From NCBI GenBank assembly GCA_038503065.1, contig JBCAMK010000009.1, positions 496,001-560,000 of the forward strand: 64,000 nt of DNA, in the 5' to 3' direction. The position numbers and the translations under genes were made by a program. This DNA is from Paragyromitra xinjiangensis. Taxonomy: Eukaryota; Ascomycota; Pezizomycetes; Pezizales; Discinaceae. Numbering within the stretch: the first letter of the stretch is position 1; every line of letters starts with the position of its first letter. The notes under the pieces are model-generated. The model did no database searches and had not been told where the DNA came from. It saw only the letters and a list, made by a program, of their open reading frames with translations. Below are positions 36,660 to 49,029 of this stretch, piece after piece.

Positions 36660-37190
36660 TTAGGTCGGTCCGTTTGATTGATTGATCGATTCATCCATTA
36701 AGTACATCCGAACACCTTTGGGTTGGCCCGTAGACAGAAATTGCAAACAATCGTCCGGTTCGACCACAGTCGACCGCAGTCAACTGCTGCCAGGTCGGTC
36801 CGTCAAGAGCTGGAAGGACTGCCAAGCACTCAGTCTTTTTTTCCAAGCCAGTCCGACCAAAAAATTGATGGACTGCCAAGACACCTAAATTTGGTAGTTG
36901 ATGGAAGTGCGTGGATTCAGATAGAGTTACTCTAATAAAGTTCATAAAATGGATATCAGCATTTAGAAATCACTCTCTCTTTGCTACAGTAGGTTTCCTG
37001 TTGACTGGGTGTAGCTAATCTTTTCGCCAATCGAGAGGTAGCCTGTGATTAGGCGCCATCAGGCCCCTTGGGGAAAGGGGTATATACTTGAGCCTCCAAA
37101 AAATGATCCAGTCTCCATCTAGTCGACTAGGACCAGCCAGTCCAGTTCATCCTACTCAGTTTTTAGACGGACCGGACGATTGCTTGCGCT
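36660..37190. repeat. Cluster of short direct and inverted repeats
   Basis: GGTCGGTCCGT occurs near 36664 and 36794, GGACTGCCAAG near 36816 and 36870, and GCAAACAATCGTCCGGTTCG (near 36742) is matched inverted by a 20-base copy near 37165-37185 with two differences. This suggests a decayed element with inverted ends; no coding sequence or clear target duplication is seen. Confidence 0.35.
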
Positions 37191-38211
37191 GGACAGAATG
37201 GTTCTACATATACTTATGTGGCTTCGGGGCCCTCCTGCAATTTTACATAATTGGAGTATTATAGTGCCTGGGGATCGATGGGTGCGCTTGCGTGCGGTCT
37301 CTGGCCATTTAAGAGCGAGTGCGTCAGAAATACTGCGCTCGGGATTATCCCCGTATCTTTCTTAGTTATTAATTTTTTTTCCCGTAAATGCTTGGTTTTC
37401 TTTTAGTCTACTTCACCTCAGAAATATGAATTAAGAATGATTTATGATGTCTCATAGGCTGTATTGGATGATATTTTTCTTTCCCCTCTCAACTTTTGAC
37501 GTCACTCTTCGGGCTAAACCTCCGACACAAAGCAACGTATTATACCGTGTGCCCGATCACCACTGTGTAACCGATAGGACCCTCCCCACCTGTTTCTCTC
37601 ACTGCGTAGTGCTGGGTCTTTCTAGATATATCTAGATAGCCATCAGAGGCTTCAGAATGAATTTCATCCATTTCGTTCTAGATCCAAGTCAACACTAGAA
37701 AGCAAAGCTGCTACCTCATCAACAACCTGAAGTGTGACTTTCCAGAAGCCTGCCACATCTAGTTGATTTTGTACTTTTGTTAAGGTCTGTATGGTGGTTT
37801 GTTGATAGCTGAAGCATCAAAAATTATGGTCTGAAGCAGTTCTAGGCTTGGACCTGATCAGTTACATGACAAGGTACACGGTATAATACGTTAGTCTCTT
37901 GGATCCCTCAGGTATTAATCCTCCCTTGAAAATGCAGACGAGGTAAGAATTCATAAAGAGATCGATCCCGTTTATGATGATCGGCTACATCTAGCATCCA
38001 GTGTAGTCCATGAGGCGGGCATCCTGCTCGAGCATCACGAGGTCATTCTCCCACTAACGGAACATTCCCGGGCCATGTCTGATACTTGCTTTGAGTGGTT
38101 GTAAGCCTTTAACCTATGTGTATAATACAACGGTAGACATATAAACATGTTTCTTCGTAACCTTAGCCGAAACAACCCACATAGCTCAAACCCTCAACCT
38201 TAAACCCCCAA

Positions 38212-38241
38212 CCTCAACCTCAACCTCAACCTCAACCTCAA
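38212..38241 (+). repeat. Tandem CCTCAA hexamer, 5 copies
   Basis: Five perfect CCTCAA units with imperfect copies just upstream (CCTCAACCTTAAACCCCCAA). It looks like the C-strand of a TTGAGG repeat, distinct from the usual fungal telomere TTAGGG; simple microsatellite is the likely reading. Confidence 0.8.
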
Positions 38242-41200
38242 CCCACCCTACCACCCATCCAGAATTCCCCACCCACGGACAGGCTGGTTGGTCAAATTGA
38301 GCCACAAACACCCAATATATCACCTTTTCTTTGATAAAACCAGTTTCTCGAACACTCCTCAAGCATCTTAAGAAGGCTTCCACTCCACCCGAGCAAGGAA
38401 AGGGAAAATCTCCATCAGCTGGGCATGCTTGAGGTAGAGGCAAAACCTCACTGCAAGCAGCCTTGCAGCCACATTCCTAATGTTCGGTGACCCGTACGTA
38501 TCTTGGAGCGAGAGTTAGATGCAGCAAAGGCGTATCTGCTCTTTCATCAATCGTTCCCCTATAGTTGCTTTTAATTGACTTTTTATACGGCATATTTATA
38601 CGGCATATATTGGCTGAACGCCTTCAATTTCGTCTGTCGTGCTGCTGACGAAATTCCATTAGCCTTATCATGCACATAGTGGTAATCCTCTAGAAGTTAA
38701 GTTTTCTCGATGAGCCATAGCAGCTATCGAGTGTTCGTAGGTCACATGGTAACCCTAGGTTCTTTTGAATATAGTTCTTACGATAGAGGTGGTCGTGAAG
38801 ACACCACGGAATCGCTATAGTACTATAGCATTATCCCAAGGCTCAACTCTCTAAATTATCCCGAATTTCCCAACTTCCGCCTATTCTTCTACCTAGGCCT
38901 CATACCCCTGTGTGCCTTTCTTCGCAACTTAATTCCCTACCCCTATTTTTTCAACTCATGGCTTTACCTTTTTAGAAGCACAGCTCTATCCGAGCCCCAA
39001 GGCTGACACACAAATCATGGCTCAAAAAACAGGGCTACCTAACTCCGGCGCCATCGCTCCCATCGGTGACAGTCACAGACGAGCCTAGCAAAACGAAGGC
39101 TAAATATATGATGTAGCCATTTGCCTTTTAAGCTCCACCACAAAGTTCTTAGGCAAAAATCTCTCGAGATAATTATAGTGCAACGGCAGTCATGGTAAAG
39201 ATTTCCTGGACGACCTTCGAAGGACTAACGGCTACCGGAAAGACCTACATAAACCACCCGAAGGCAATTAAATTTTCGATGTTCAAGGCCTCAAGGGACC
39301 CTAAACACACACAGCCCCGTAAATCATTCCTTTGAGGCTTTAAATAGCCTTTTATGGATTAAAGAAATTCTCGATGAGTTCAAAATTGGAGCTGGAGAAC
39401 CGAAGCAGAACTAAACTAAGATTAGCTACGTTCAAGAAGGTATTGGAAGCCATCTAGTCTATCTCTCCAGCCACGCCGAACTAATTCTACCAACCTGAGT
39501 AAGTAAATTTTGGGTATTAAAGCCGAGCATATAATATCATCAGTAGCACCATTCTATTGAGCTACTTCACGTAGCCTTGCTACAGTCATCATCATAAAGA
39601 TTCAACATACATCCAAGCGTTACATGAATCTTTCGGTATTTTTTCCTCCCTCAGGTATGCATAAAAAGGGAAACTCACAAAATGGCGCAGCCAACTAACA
39701 ATCATAAGTTATCACTCGCATCCACGCCAGCACCAATATTGCATATACTAAAGCAGCTAGGCCAAGCCAAGTAGAAATAGATAGGTAAAATTTCCATAAA
39801 AAGAAACGGATCATTGGTCTAGACAGTGATTTCCTATATTTTGGGTCGAAGCTTCAAGGGCCAATTTAAAACTGCCTAGCCCAAGCCACTTCGTCGCACC
39901 CGAGATTTACGGGTAACTTACGGAAATCAATAAGCCGATGAGATGAGTGAAAGCGAAGTACGATGAACTGAGAGTATTACATCGCCAAGAACTAAGGTAG
40001 GGTTGGTGACTTTGCTGACCCATGACCCCAGGCCCAGGTCATTGGGTAAATGATTTCCAACAAAGGGATCTCCAAATTGCAACAAAGCATCTCTTTTATT
40101 CACCATCCAATAAACTCCAGAATTAAAAGCCTGACACTCCTAGCCTCACTCTTCGCTCATGATCTGCATAACGTTTTTATTCCGGCCTTCAAAGGCTAAA
40201 TATCTGCCTAGTCCAGTTCGAAATTTATAGATACTGATGCTAATATGTGATCATTATCACCGGTTCGAGCTTCTAACCAAGGCAACTAATTGGGTTACCC
40301 TGTACGTAAGTTTACCATCCCTTAAATCTATGAGCCTAAAACCATGTCTCCGGAAGTGCAGTGCGTGATAGATCACTCGCGTCCCTCACGCCATCTCTGA
40401 CGCTCATCGTAGAAAAACCAACCTAAGCAACCTCTTCAACCCCTTAATTCTCTTACACATCACATAAGCAAGAAGAATTGAGTGCAAGGAGTACAGCGCG
40501 AAAAGGCGCAATAATGCAGAAAGCTGGCTGGTGAATCATGACATCTCACTCTCACTCTCATTCGCCGCCCGCATGGCACTTAGTCCGCCTTAATCCCAGG
40601 CAGCGAAATTGAGGCAATTCTTTGATTCTTCAGAAATAACACGATAGTTTGTTAGGATGATAGGATGAACATGGTGGTTCCATTCAACAGGCGATGATGA
40701 GTTGATGCGTTCATAATAGACAATTTCGGGCCGATTTTCAACTATTTGAGCCTATCATCTCCAGAACCAACAAAAATGAACGAAACCATTGCCATAAGCG
40801 AGGACCTGCATATGGAGATTCAAGTTCTAACGGGCCATCTACTTACCTCATTCCTATTGTCCGATCTTTTCGAGCGAGATACGGTTTGAGAAGAACGGCA
40901 TCTCGAGTGACATGGTGTGATTATCACTCATCACTCATTTCCATTTATATGGATGGGTTACTAACTGCAAAAAAAGGTCTATTCCGAGGGGGTTTCCTCT
41001 GAATATGGAGCTCTGAGTTGCGTTCACAGCCATTACCCTTTTTTATTGACTACCATGTTGCTTTGAACGCTCCGTTACTCTTTTGTCCCCTCAGAGCATC
41101 TGATGTTGTGTCACGGTGTTCGAAACTGCACTTTGCCAGCGCTCAGTAATCAGGCCATTCGAACGCGATTGGCAATGGCAGAAAGTTATCCCGAGACAAA

Positions 41201-43272
41201 CAGGATACTCCGTGGTAACACAAACCTCCGAGATATCCCGACATTCTGGTATCTCCGGATGTCTCTAGATCAGCGACTTCTTAGCTTCAAAAACCTAAGA
41301 CTTAGCTCACAAGGCAGTTGTGTTATGTCTACTGGCCGCTCTACAAACACGGGTCTGAATTCAAGTCGCCAAATGGACCGAGGAAAAAAGCATTTCCGTA
41401 GTAAGCGCCCTGCAGGGAAAATACCGGTAGTGTCGATGTGAAGAGGCTATGACGAGTGTGTCGAGATCTCAATGTCTCAGACTTGCGACGAAGCTCGCTG
41501 CCCCTCCTTTCTCCCCTCTCTTGTCATCACGAACAACAGTTTCGAAGCTGAGAAATCGCCAGCATCTCCCACGTGCAAAAATGCGACCCAGGTCCGAAAA
41601 CGGAGAAATATTCGCCAGAGCTTAAACCTCTCCTCTGACTTCCGGCCTGTAAAAATATTTCCCCCTTCTCCCCTTCAACCTCAACACCCCTACCTCTTCT
41701 CCGTCGCCTCGTCAATTCAGTCCATAAAAATCATCTACGTCCCAATTCCTTCTATTGCATAAATCCAAGACCCAAGTCCTCAGGCAACCATAAAAAAACG
41801 CGGGGTAAATAGAAAACCGACTCAACATAGTCATTGGCTCTTCTAGGATCGCCAACAACAGCAACAACAGTAACAGAGATGCCTACCGGTATTCATGTGT
41901 TTTACGTGCACCATCGTCTTCCAAAATTCCCAATTACACTTTCCCAACATTCCACTGCTTCAAACTGCCGAATGACGAATGACGTGCCACGTGCAGTGCA
42001 ATCCACACAAGTTCGCCCGTCACATCAACGTTAACGTCATATCACATCACATCACCTCACATCACATATCATCACATGGTGCGCACCCCGCATTCAATAC
42101 CAGGGGATTCAATGGAGAACCTGGGAGGAATAGGACACCGCCGTCACACAAAAAAAGTTGTTTATCAACTTTGGACGATTTTTGACAACGACTGAGACGA
42201 GGATCCGAAAAAGAAACGATAGCGAGAGGGGGGGGTTGTTGCTGAAGAGGGATGAAGAACTACCGTGAAACCTCAACGTAGGAAACAACTGACAACAGTT
42301 CTACTATCGAAACACCCCCCTATGCTCGCCTGGCCACTACGCGATGTAAAAAATAAAGAGCGCGAAAAGAGTCATTTTTTTTAGTGCACGACGACGGATG
42401 TATGAATGCTGACTCCGCGACAATCCCCGATAGATGACCAGTCTCCTTTGCTCTACGTGTACACCCCCCCTTTCTAACAGCACACTAAATTGAACTTGAG
42501 TTTGGAAACAATAACACCACTGATATGCCACGCTATCTCGCTATAGACTGTTTTTCCCCAACCTTATCCAGCCCGCTAGCCAAAAACCAAAAAAACGAAT
42601 GATATCGAACCAGGAAGATGACGATGAGAGATGAGATACACAAAAACATCATAATATGTAAATGATGATAAAAAAACTAACAGAAGAATCGAAAAAATTG
42701 AGAAATGAGAAAACCCCTCTACCTTTCTCCTCTCCAAGAAATGTGAAAAAAATAAAGGATAATAAAAAAACCAAATTTCTCCAAGCTCATGAAAAAAGCT
42801 CCTGGAACGCCAGCATGATCTTTCTTCCCGCGCCCCTTTTCTTCAAACATACAGAAACTAAGAAAATAAGAAATAACCCCAGATTCCAAAAACCAAACCA
42901 TGATAACGCAACTTGCTACCGAACGAAAAAAACGTACACTTTTCATGACAAATTTTTCCCTAATGCATAAACACATTTTGACACGTTGACACGTTGGCGA
43001 TCCCACGTCACACCTAGATCCATGGCCCTGACACAGCCGACCTTATGAGATGAGAGAGCGGGGCATAGAAAACACATGGAAAAAAGGTGGAGGGAGAATG
43101 ATAATGGTGATGATGATGATAAGGCGGAGGAAGCGAATGAGGATGTGATAGCGAATGATGATGAGGGGGAAGTGTCAGGAAGAGGGGAATATAGCACAAA
43201 AAACCAAGGAAATAATGCACAATACAACGCGAACAAAAAAGCAGAGAGGAAAAAAACAAAAAACAAAAACAC

Positions 43273-46200
43273 TCAGGTTCCGTTCGTTGACATATCCATA
43301 TCTACAGTTCCGTTCATGTTCCCATTCGGCGACATTGGCGTCATACTACCATTTAGAGGTGACATTGGGGTCATGCTACCGTTCATTTTCCCGTTCGGTG
43401 GTATAATCGGATGGGGTTGGATAGGTGTCATTGTGTTTTGGCTACTTGCGGTACTTCCTCGCCTCAGCTGTTGAATAGGCGATAATGGTATCGGGTTCAT
43501 GCCCGTCGGTTTCGCCGGTGAAGACAATCCTGGATGGGGAGAGTCTCCAACGGAATGCGTTGTGACCGGTGAGCTTTGCGCGGGGCTTGTATTTCCTTTG
43601 TCTGAAGTTGAGGTGGCAGTCCGCGGCGATACTCGACCAATCTTTTGTACCCATCAGCACGGACTCCATACACCAGGACAAACTCGACTTTGCCGGCAGC
43701 CGTTGCTGTGGAAGGGGGAGGAGGTTTGGGGGGATTGCTTACGAGTTTGGCGTAACGCAATCCGCAACTGTTGCACAGATCTCTCTTTCCACTCGGGCCT
43801 CGTCTCCACTCTGGAGTAACCCGAGTGTGACAATTAGCGCAATCTTTCTCGAGCTGGTCAACACCCTTTCTTCTCTTTCTCTTCTTTCGGAGGGCTAGAA
43901 GGCTAGCGAGTTCCTCGACCAGCCTTTTATTTGTTCTCTGCATTTGTCGTAGTTCAAATTGCCAACTTGTTGATCTCGTCGTCTTGAGTTCTTCAAACAA
44001 GTTCTCGTCGCCACTACCGTTTTCTGCACTATTTTCTCGTGAATCATGAGCCATCTTCTCGCTAATGTTGTTGACATGGGAGACCTGGAGGGGCGATCGA
44101 CTGCTCCAGTGAGATGGTGTAGACGATGCAGAAGCAATGTCGGTCTTGGCATTCGGACTTCCTGCGGAAGCCCTGGTATGCTTCAAGAGCCTTGTCTGGG
44201 CAATTAAGAAAGTCGGCTTTCGGGTTTCGGTGCCATCTCCGGGAAACAGTGTTGTAAGAGCTTGTAAGAATTGGCCTCTTTTGTTCTGAATCTCATGCTT
44301 AACAGTCGACTTATTCCCTGCCCTTGCGTTTTCTAATGCCCTACCAAGTTCGTGTTTCGAATCTGGTCTCATAAGTGCCTGGATACTTGTGCCAATTATC
44401 TCATCTGACTCCCTATCAAGTAGAACCTTGACATTTGATGAGACGAAAAGGAACATTCCGCTGGTCGACATCTTGGTCCATAGTTCATTCTCTCCAATTC
44501 CTCCTGTAGATTGAATATCCTTCCATCCCAATTTGTAAACAGGCCTTTCTCTTCCGACCAGAATAATGCATTTCCTTCCTTTGCCTTGCTCAGTGTGTAA
44601 GGTCCCGTGACTTTCAAACCATGTGTAACCACTATACTTTCTCCGAATCCGGAAAACAACGTTGACTGATGTGCTTGTTGATGTATCTTTCAAATCCCTA
44701 GTTACCGGTACAATGTCGCTAGGATGGCAGACTGCTGAAAGGCTAGTTCCAACAAGTTCTTGGGGCTCATACTCCAAAACCTTCCTGATGCTCGGAGAGC
44801 AGTATAAGAAAAGTCCCTTCAGGGAAAGCACGTGAACCACGTCGTCTGTGTTCTCTAGCAAAACTTTATCCAAAATCCTCTTTGAGTGGAACTCCGATTC
44901 GCCAGTTCCGAACGAGCTCAAAACCTGGGATACGTCGTCTCTGGCTACGGTCAATCCGGATCTCTGATCCATAACCAGGGTGGCCGCTGATGCTGGGACG
45001 TAAGATGGGAGTTGGTTGTATTGATAGTTGATCGCAAAAGATCCGTCTGATCCTATCCAGTCAGCTCCGTAAATCGCCACACTATAATGGGGAGTAAAAA
45101 ACACCAGAGCCTTACCTTTATTTCGGTTCATCATAGCGCCTGGCTGTTCAACCAAATCGACCTGGAATCCAACAAAGTACACAATTTCGGGAGAATCCCA
45201 AGTAATAGGAATCATGGTTAGAAGATTTGTAAAGGGCTGTCCACCTTTTCGATAGTTGATTAGGGAAGTTTGTCCCTCCTTTTTCGCGTCAATTTGATTT
45301 TTGAGGTAAAACACTGCATCGTCATCTACATATTTTCTCTTGACCCCTTGAGCACACTTGCCATCAGGTGACTGCAGGAAGCGACAATTGCGTCCCAGGA
45401 TTTCGTGTTTTGTGTACCCGGTCAGACGCTCAAAAGTGGCACTGCAGTACACAATAGGATTGTCGAATTTGCGAGCATCAGTTACGACGAAAGAACAAGA
45501 GAAATCAACGGCTCCGATGTTGATCTGGGGATTGGGTCTATTGGCTACCCGGTACTATGGCACGGTTCAAATTCACATCAGCATCTACCTATGGGACACG
45601 GGGGATTCCATATAGATGCAACAAATAAAAGAATAGATTAAAAATGCTAACCAGAACCCCAAGCATGTCGAAGCCAGTAGAGGAGTAAATATTTTCGGTA
45701 AACATCTGCTGATGCGCTTTCATGCCCATCGGAGCATACGCTGAGGATGGACTCATCCCTGTCGACGATCGAAGGTCAGATCCCATAGTCCCTTCGTAGT
45801 AGGCAACGGATAGGTATTTAAATGACCCACCTCCCATTGAATCGACTAAAACTTGATCCATGGTCGCACCCGACATTTGGGACATGTGCATTTGGGCCAT
45901 AGGAGATGAAGTTAAGGAATCAACCGACATTCGATGGGCGTGCGGTCCTAGCGGGCTGCCAGGCATTTGGGGGCCTACAGGGCTTGGAGGTACTGATACA
46001 GTGAGTGCGCTTGTCACAGGACTAGAGTGCGCGGTTCCCGATAGAACCTGTGGATCGGCAAACATCGAGATCGAAGATTGCATTTCGGGGCCTGAGATAT
46101 TTCCCACTCCCATCATGCCTACAGCGCTTAGCTCGGGGGTCGATGAGTCCATCTCAGAGTACGATTCCATAGTCGTTGGTAAACGGCCCATGTCGCTTCC

Positions 46201-46557
46201 CATCTGGCTGAGTTCTCCAGTGCTGTACGCGGACGGGCTGACCATCCGAGAGAAAGAATCCGAGTGATCATTACCTCCAACATTCATGAAATCCATTCCA
46301 TAGCCATTAGCCAGAGACCTCCGCCGCAGTTCACGGGCATTCTCCGCTACGATTTCATCCATACCAACAGCTCCTACCATGCCTGGTGTAGAGGCTCTCC
46401 TGATACCAGGTCCAGGGCGTTCCACGGGGCTAGTTCCATTCATTCCTCGGGGACCTGCATTCCTCACGGCCATAGTATGTTGAGGCATCGTGAAAGCGTG
46501 AGAACCAGCAGCGAGATATCGATCCAGGTCACCAGCATCCAATTCCATCATCATCAT
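43273..46557 (-). CDS. wc-1: White-collar 1 blue-light receptor / GATA transcription factor (1007 aa)
   Basis: Preferred exons on the minus strand: 46557-45652, 45554-45116, 45052-43743, 43641-43273. WC-1 binds flavin in its LOV domain, pairs with WC-2 and activates light-induced genes; it also serves the circadian clock. LOV domain ~303-425: YRVANRPNPQINIGAVDFSC, then GRNCRFLQSPDG with the flavin-adduct Cys at 359. Two more PAS domains follow (~510-640, VLSLKGLFLYCSPSIRKVLE; ~650-760). A basic RKKRKRRKG stretch precedes the GATA finger CANC-x18-CNSC (Cys 853, 856, 875, 878), followed by GRVSPRT as in Neurospora WC-1. The 63-nt stretch 45115-45053 has GTAAGG...GATAG borders and a GCTGAC branch point, but is a multiple of three without stops, so it could be read as 21 extra residues; comparison with the family (NPDGSY-like join) favours an intron. 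No N-terminal polyglutamine. Confidence 0.93.
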
Positions 46558-49029
46558 CGCGAACCCCAGATCAACTTCCGATCTGGCTTCAGATCGGGAG
46601 TAGGAAGGGAGCGAGTGTGATAAAGGGTGTCGTCACACCTTCAGAGATGAAGGCTGCTGACAATATAGTTGAGGGACTCAGAAGGGGGCCCAGGTTTATC
46701 TTTGGGGGTGGGTATGATTCGGAAGGAGGATAAGGATAGGGTTGGGGAGGGGTGGATGGTGGGTAAGGGTGAGTACAAGAGGATCGTTGAGGGGGATTCG
46801 ATGCTATTACTGCTATTGGGGAGGGGGGGGGAGCACTGTAGTTGTGTCTCGGGCCGGCCAGTGTGAGAAAAAAATATAACAATAATACACACAAAAAAGT
46901 TTTTTTAGTATGAGATAGGTAATTCCGAAGAGCAGGCTGTTCTAAGAATCTGAAATCTCAGATCAAGCAAGCAAGCGAGGTTTGAGAGCGAGGCAGTGAG
47001 CTGTGTATGAGAGAGTAGTAGCCCTGGTGGCAAACACTGTGGATGAAGAGTCCGGCTATCTGGGGGGGGTGTGGGTGTGGTGGGATGTGGATGGGGTGGG
47101 TTGGGCTGGGCTGGGTTGGGTTGGGGGTGGGTATGTGGGCAACAACTGCTGCTCTGGCTGCTGGCTGCTGGCAGGTGGATCCCTTGGGATGCACAATGGA
47201 GAAATCACCAAGAGGGGAGAAGCGGTGGTGGAGGGAGGGGGGGTAAACGGGGTTTGATTCTGACGCTCTGAGACGTGGATATGGTGGATGGATGTTGCGG
47301 TAGTAGACAAGGCACGCGGTAACTGTTGCGAAAAGCAGCGAGCAGTGGGCGGCTCGGGCGTTGCTGGTGACGCAGATCGATCGGGCGAAACAGACACAGG
47401 GTAAGGGTTGTTTCTCTGGTTAGCTCGTCGTTAGGCTGGGCTTAAAAGTTAACCTTGCACGGTTAGAGTAACAGTAAGCAAGCAGGTGTAAGTAACAGAG
47501 GTAACGAGGCAGGCAATGGAAGCAGCAGCACCACAACGTGATGCGAGAATAATGTGTGGAAAGATATCCGGATGGACAGATGGATGCCCTGCTGGTTCAG
47601 TAGTTAGATCGGCGGTTTGGGCCGGTCCCTTCACCACTACACCCCCCCCTGTGTGTTGTTGCGGCAGACTGGCAGAAAACAAAAGCAAAGCGCGAGAGAA
47701 AAAAACCCCGTGGCCTGAGCCCGCGGTTCGTCAAGCAGCAACTCTCATGGACGCACGGGAAAAAGGTCAGGGAGGAGTTCGTGTCCTGTCGAGTGCGATG
47801 ATGTCGGTGCAAATCGTGATCTCGGAGAGAATCTGTGATTGCGGGGGTGGTGACACTGTTTTGTTGTTGCTCGCGCGTGGTTGCTCGCTGCTTTTACAAC
47901 GCCTATAAGATAATTAAAAAAAGAAAAACTGAGGTGTTGAGAACTTGGGATACATAAAAAGAAAAGTGACAGAAGAAAAAAAAAAGACGGATGTGATGTG
48001 GGTGAGGGTATACTCAATCCGTTCTTCATCCGTCGAACCAGAATTCAAACGGGCTTCGTGTTTCGGCATGTGTTTAAAAGTATTCCCAATCAATATCGTC
48101 CGCTGCCCACCCGCTCAGCGTTCCCCACGACAGCCTCTTCCCAACTCCTCAACCCTCCCCCCCCCACCACTGCCTACTTTGTGGTCGTCGGAAAGCGTGA
48201 CAGCCCCCCGGCGAACCAATGCCGTGCACAGGGGTTCTGAGTTCCTCCCAAAGTGCATATCGTCGTCGCATATACCGTTCGTATGTAGAGTACAGCCCAT
48301 CGAAGGGAGATCAAAATCCATCACCACCCCGCCCGCTACCGGAGAGGATAAATTGTTTTTGGTCAACACCCGGGCCCGATATATCCCTCACCAGGTACTC
48401 TCAATTTTCCATTAGGAAAGTTTCCCTTTCCGAAGACAGCTGTTATTTCGCTTCGTTGTCCCTCGCTCGAGTCAAAAAAGAAACAAGCCTATCATTTCCC
48501 ACAGATAGGGATACAGGATACAGATGTTGTGTGAGGCTCTCGTGTACCAAGAGAAACCCCGTGCCTGACGTAACAGCCAGTCTTGATTGAAAGAGAAGAA
48601 CGATTCTTAGAACATTCTCCGGGTACTCTAGGGCCAGATCCCTACTCGTTCCATGTCCCAAAAGACAACAACCCCCCGCGTTTCGGCGCCCGGCAAATTA
48701 AAGCTGATCCCACAAGAATGAGTACACTTAGTGTGCGAAATGCGCAATTCACAGTTCACACGAGGAAAATAAGAAGAGGAAGAAATAAAACCAACACTTC
48801 GATCAATGATCATGACTGCATACGCTACGACGGAAACAAAATAAAAATAATAATCTCGATTGCATACATAACGATTTCCCAACCGCCCAGCTTCAGCAAT
48901 TAATCGGTCATTTACCCGGGGATTCCGCCATCGGATTTTTTTTTAGCTCTTTGTCTACTGCTATTCTTCCATTTCTCTAAATTTCGCTCTGTGCACTCCT
49001 TCTATACGGGGCCACTTTTCATTCTCTGC
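46558..49029. other. wc-1 upstream region
   Basis: Intergenic space between the wc-1 start and the 3' end of the PLP decarboxylase gene. C/T- and G-rich low-complexity tracts, short frames on both strands and several ATGs upstream of wc-1, consistent with a long leader. A strong G-rich tract lies at 47062-47139. No separate gene supported. Confidence 0.5.
47062..47139 (+). repeat. G-rich tract with quadruplex potential upstream of wc-1
   Basis: More than ten runs of three or more G separated by one to six bases, including alternating TTGGG and CTGGG units. It lies about 500 bp upstream of the wc-1 start codon on the strand opposite the gene, so wc-1 RNA from this region would be C-rich while the template strand could form quadruplexes. 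Regulatory effect is inference. Confidence 0.7.

Larger units (their letters stand above)
36003..43272. other. Seven-kilobase gene-poor region
   Basis: Between the 3' ends of BCK1 (+) and wc-1 (-). No gene recognised. From 38444 to 41102 no frame of 60 codons or more is open on either strand. 36660-37190 holds short direct and inverted repeats; 38212-38241 is a hexamer repeat. 41100-42200 has short frames without family resemblance. A- and T-rich 3' UTR sequence lies near 42600-43270. Decayed mobile-element sequence is a reasonable guess for 38.6-40.9 kb, but no transposase motif survives. Confidence 0.5.

Noticed and set aside
38212..38241. Interstitial telomere repeat
   Set aside because: The unit is TTGAGG/CCTCAA, not TTAGGG, and only five copies are present.
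47000..47908. Coding frames opposite the wc-1 leader (47003-47257, 47516-47908, +)
   Set aside because: They follow from G-rich low-complexity sequence and encode Gly/Trp-rich nonsense without homology.
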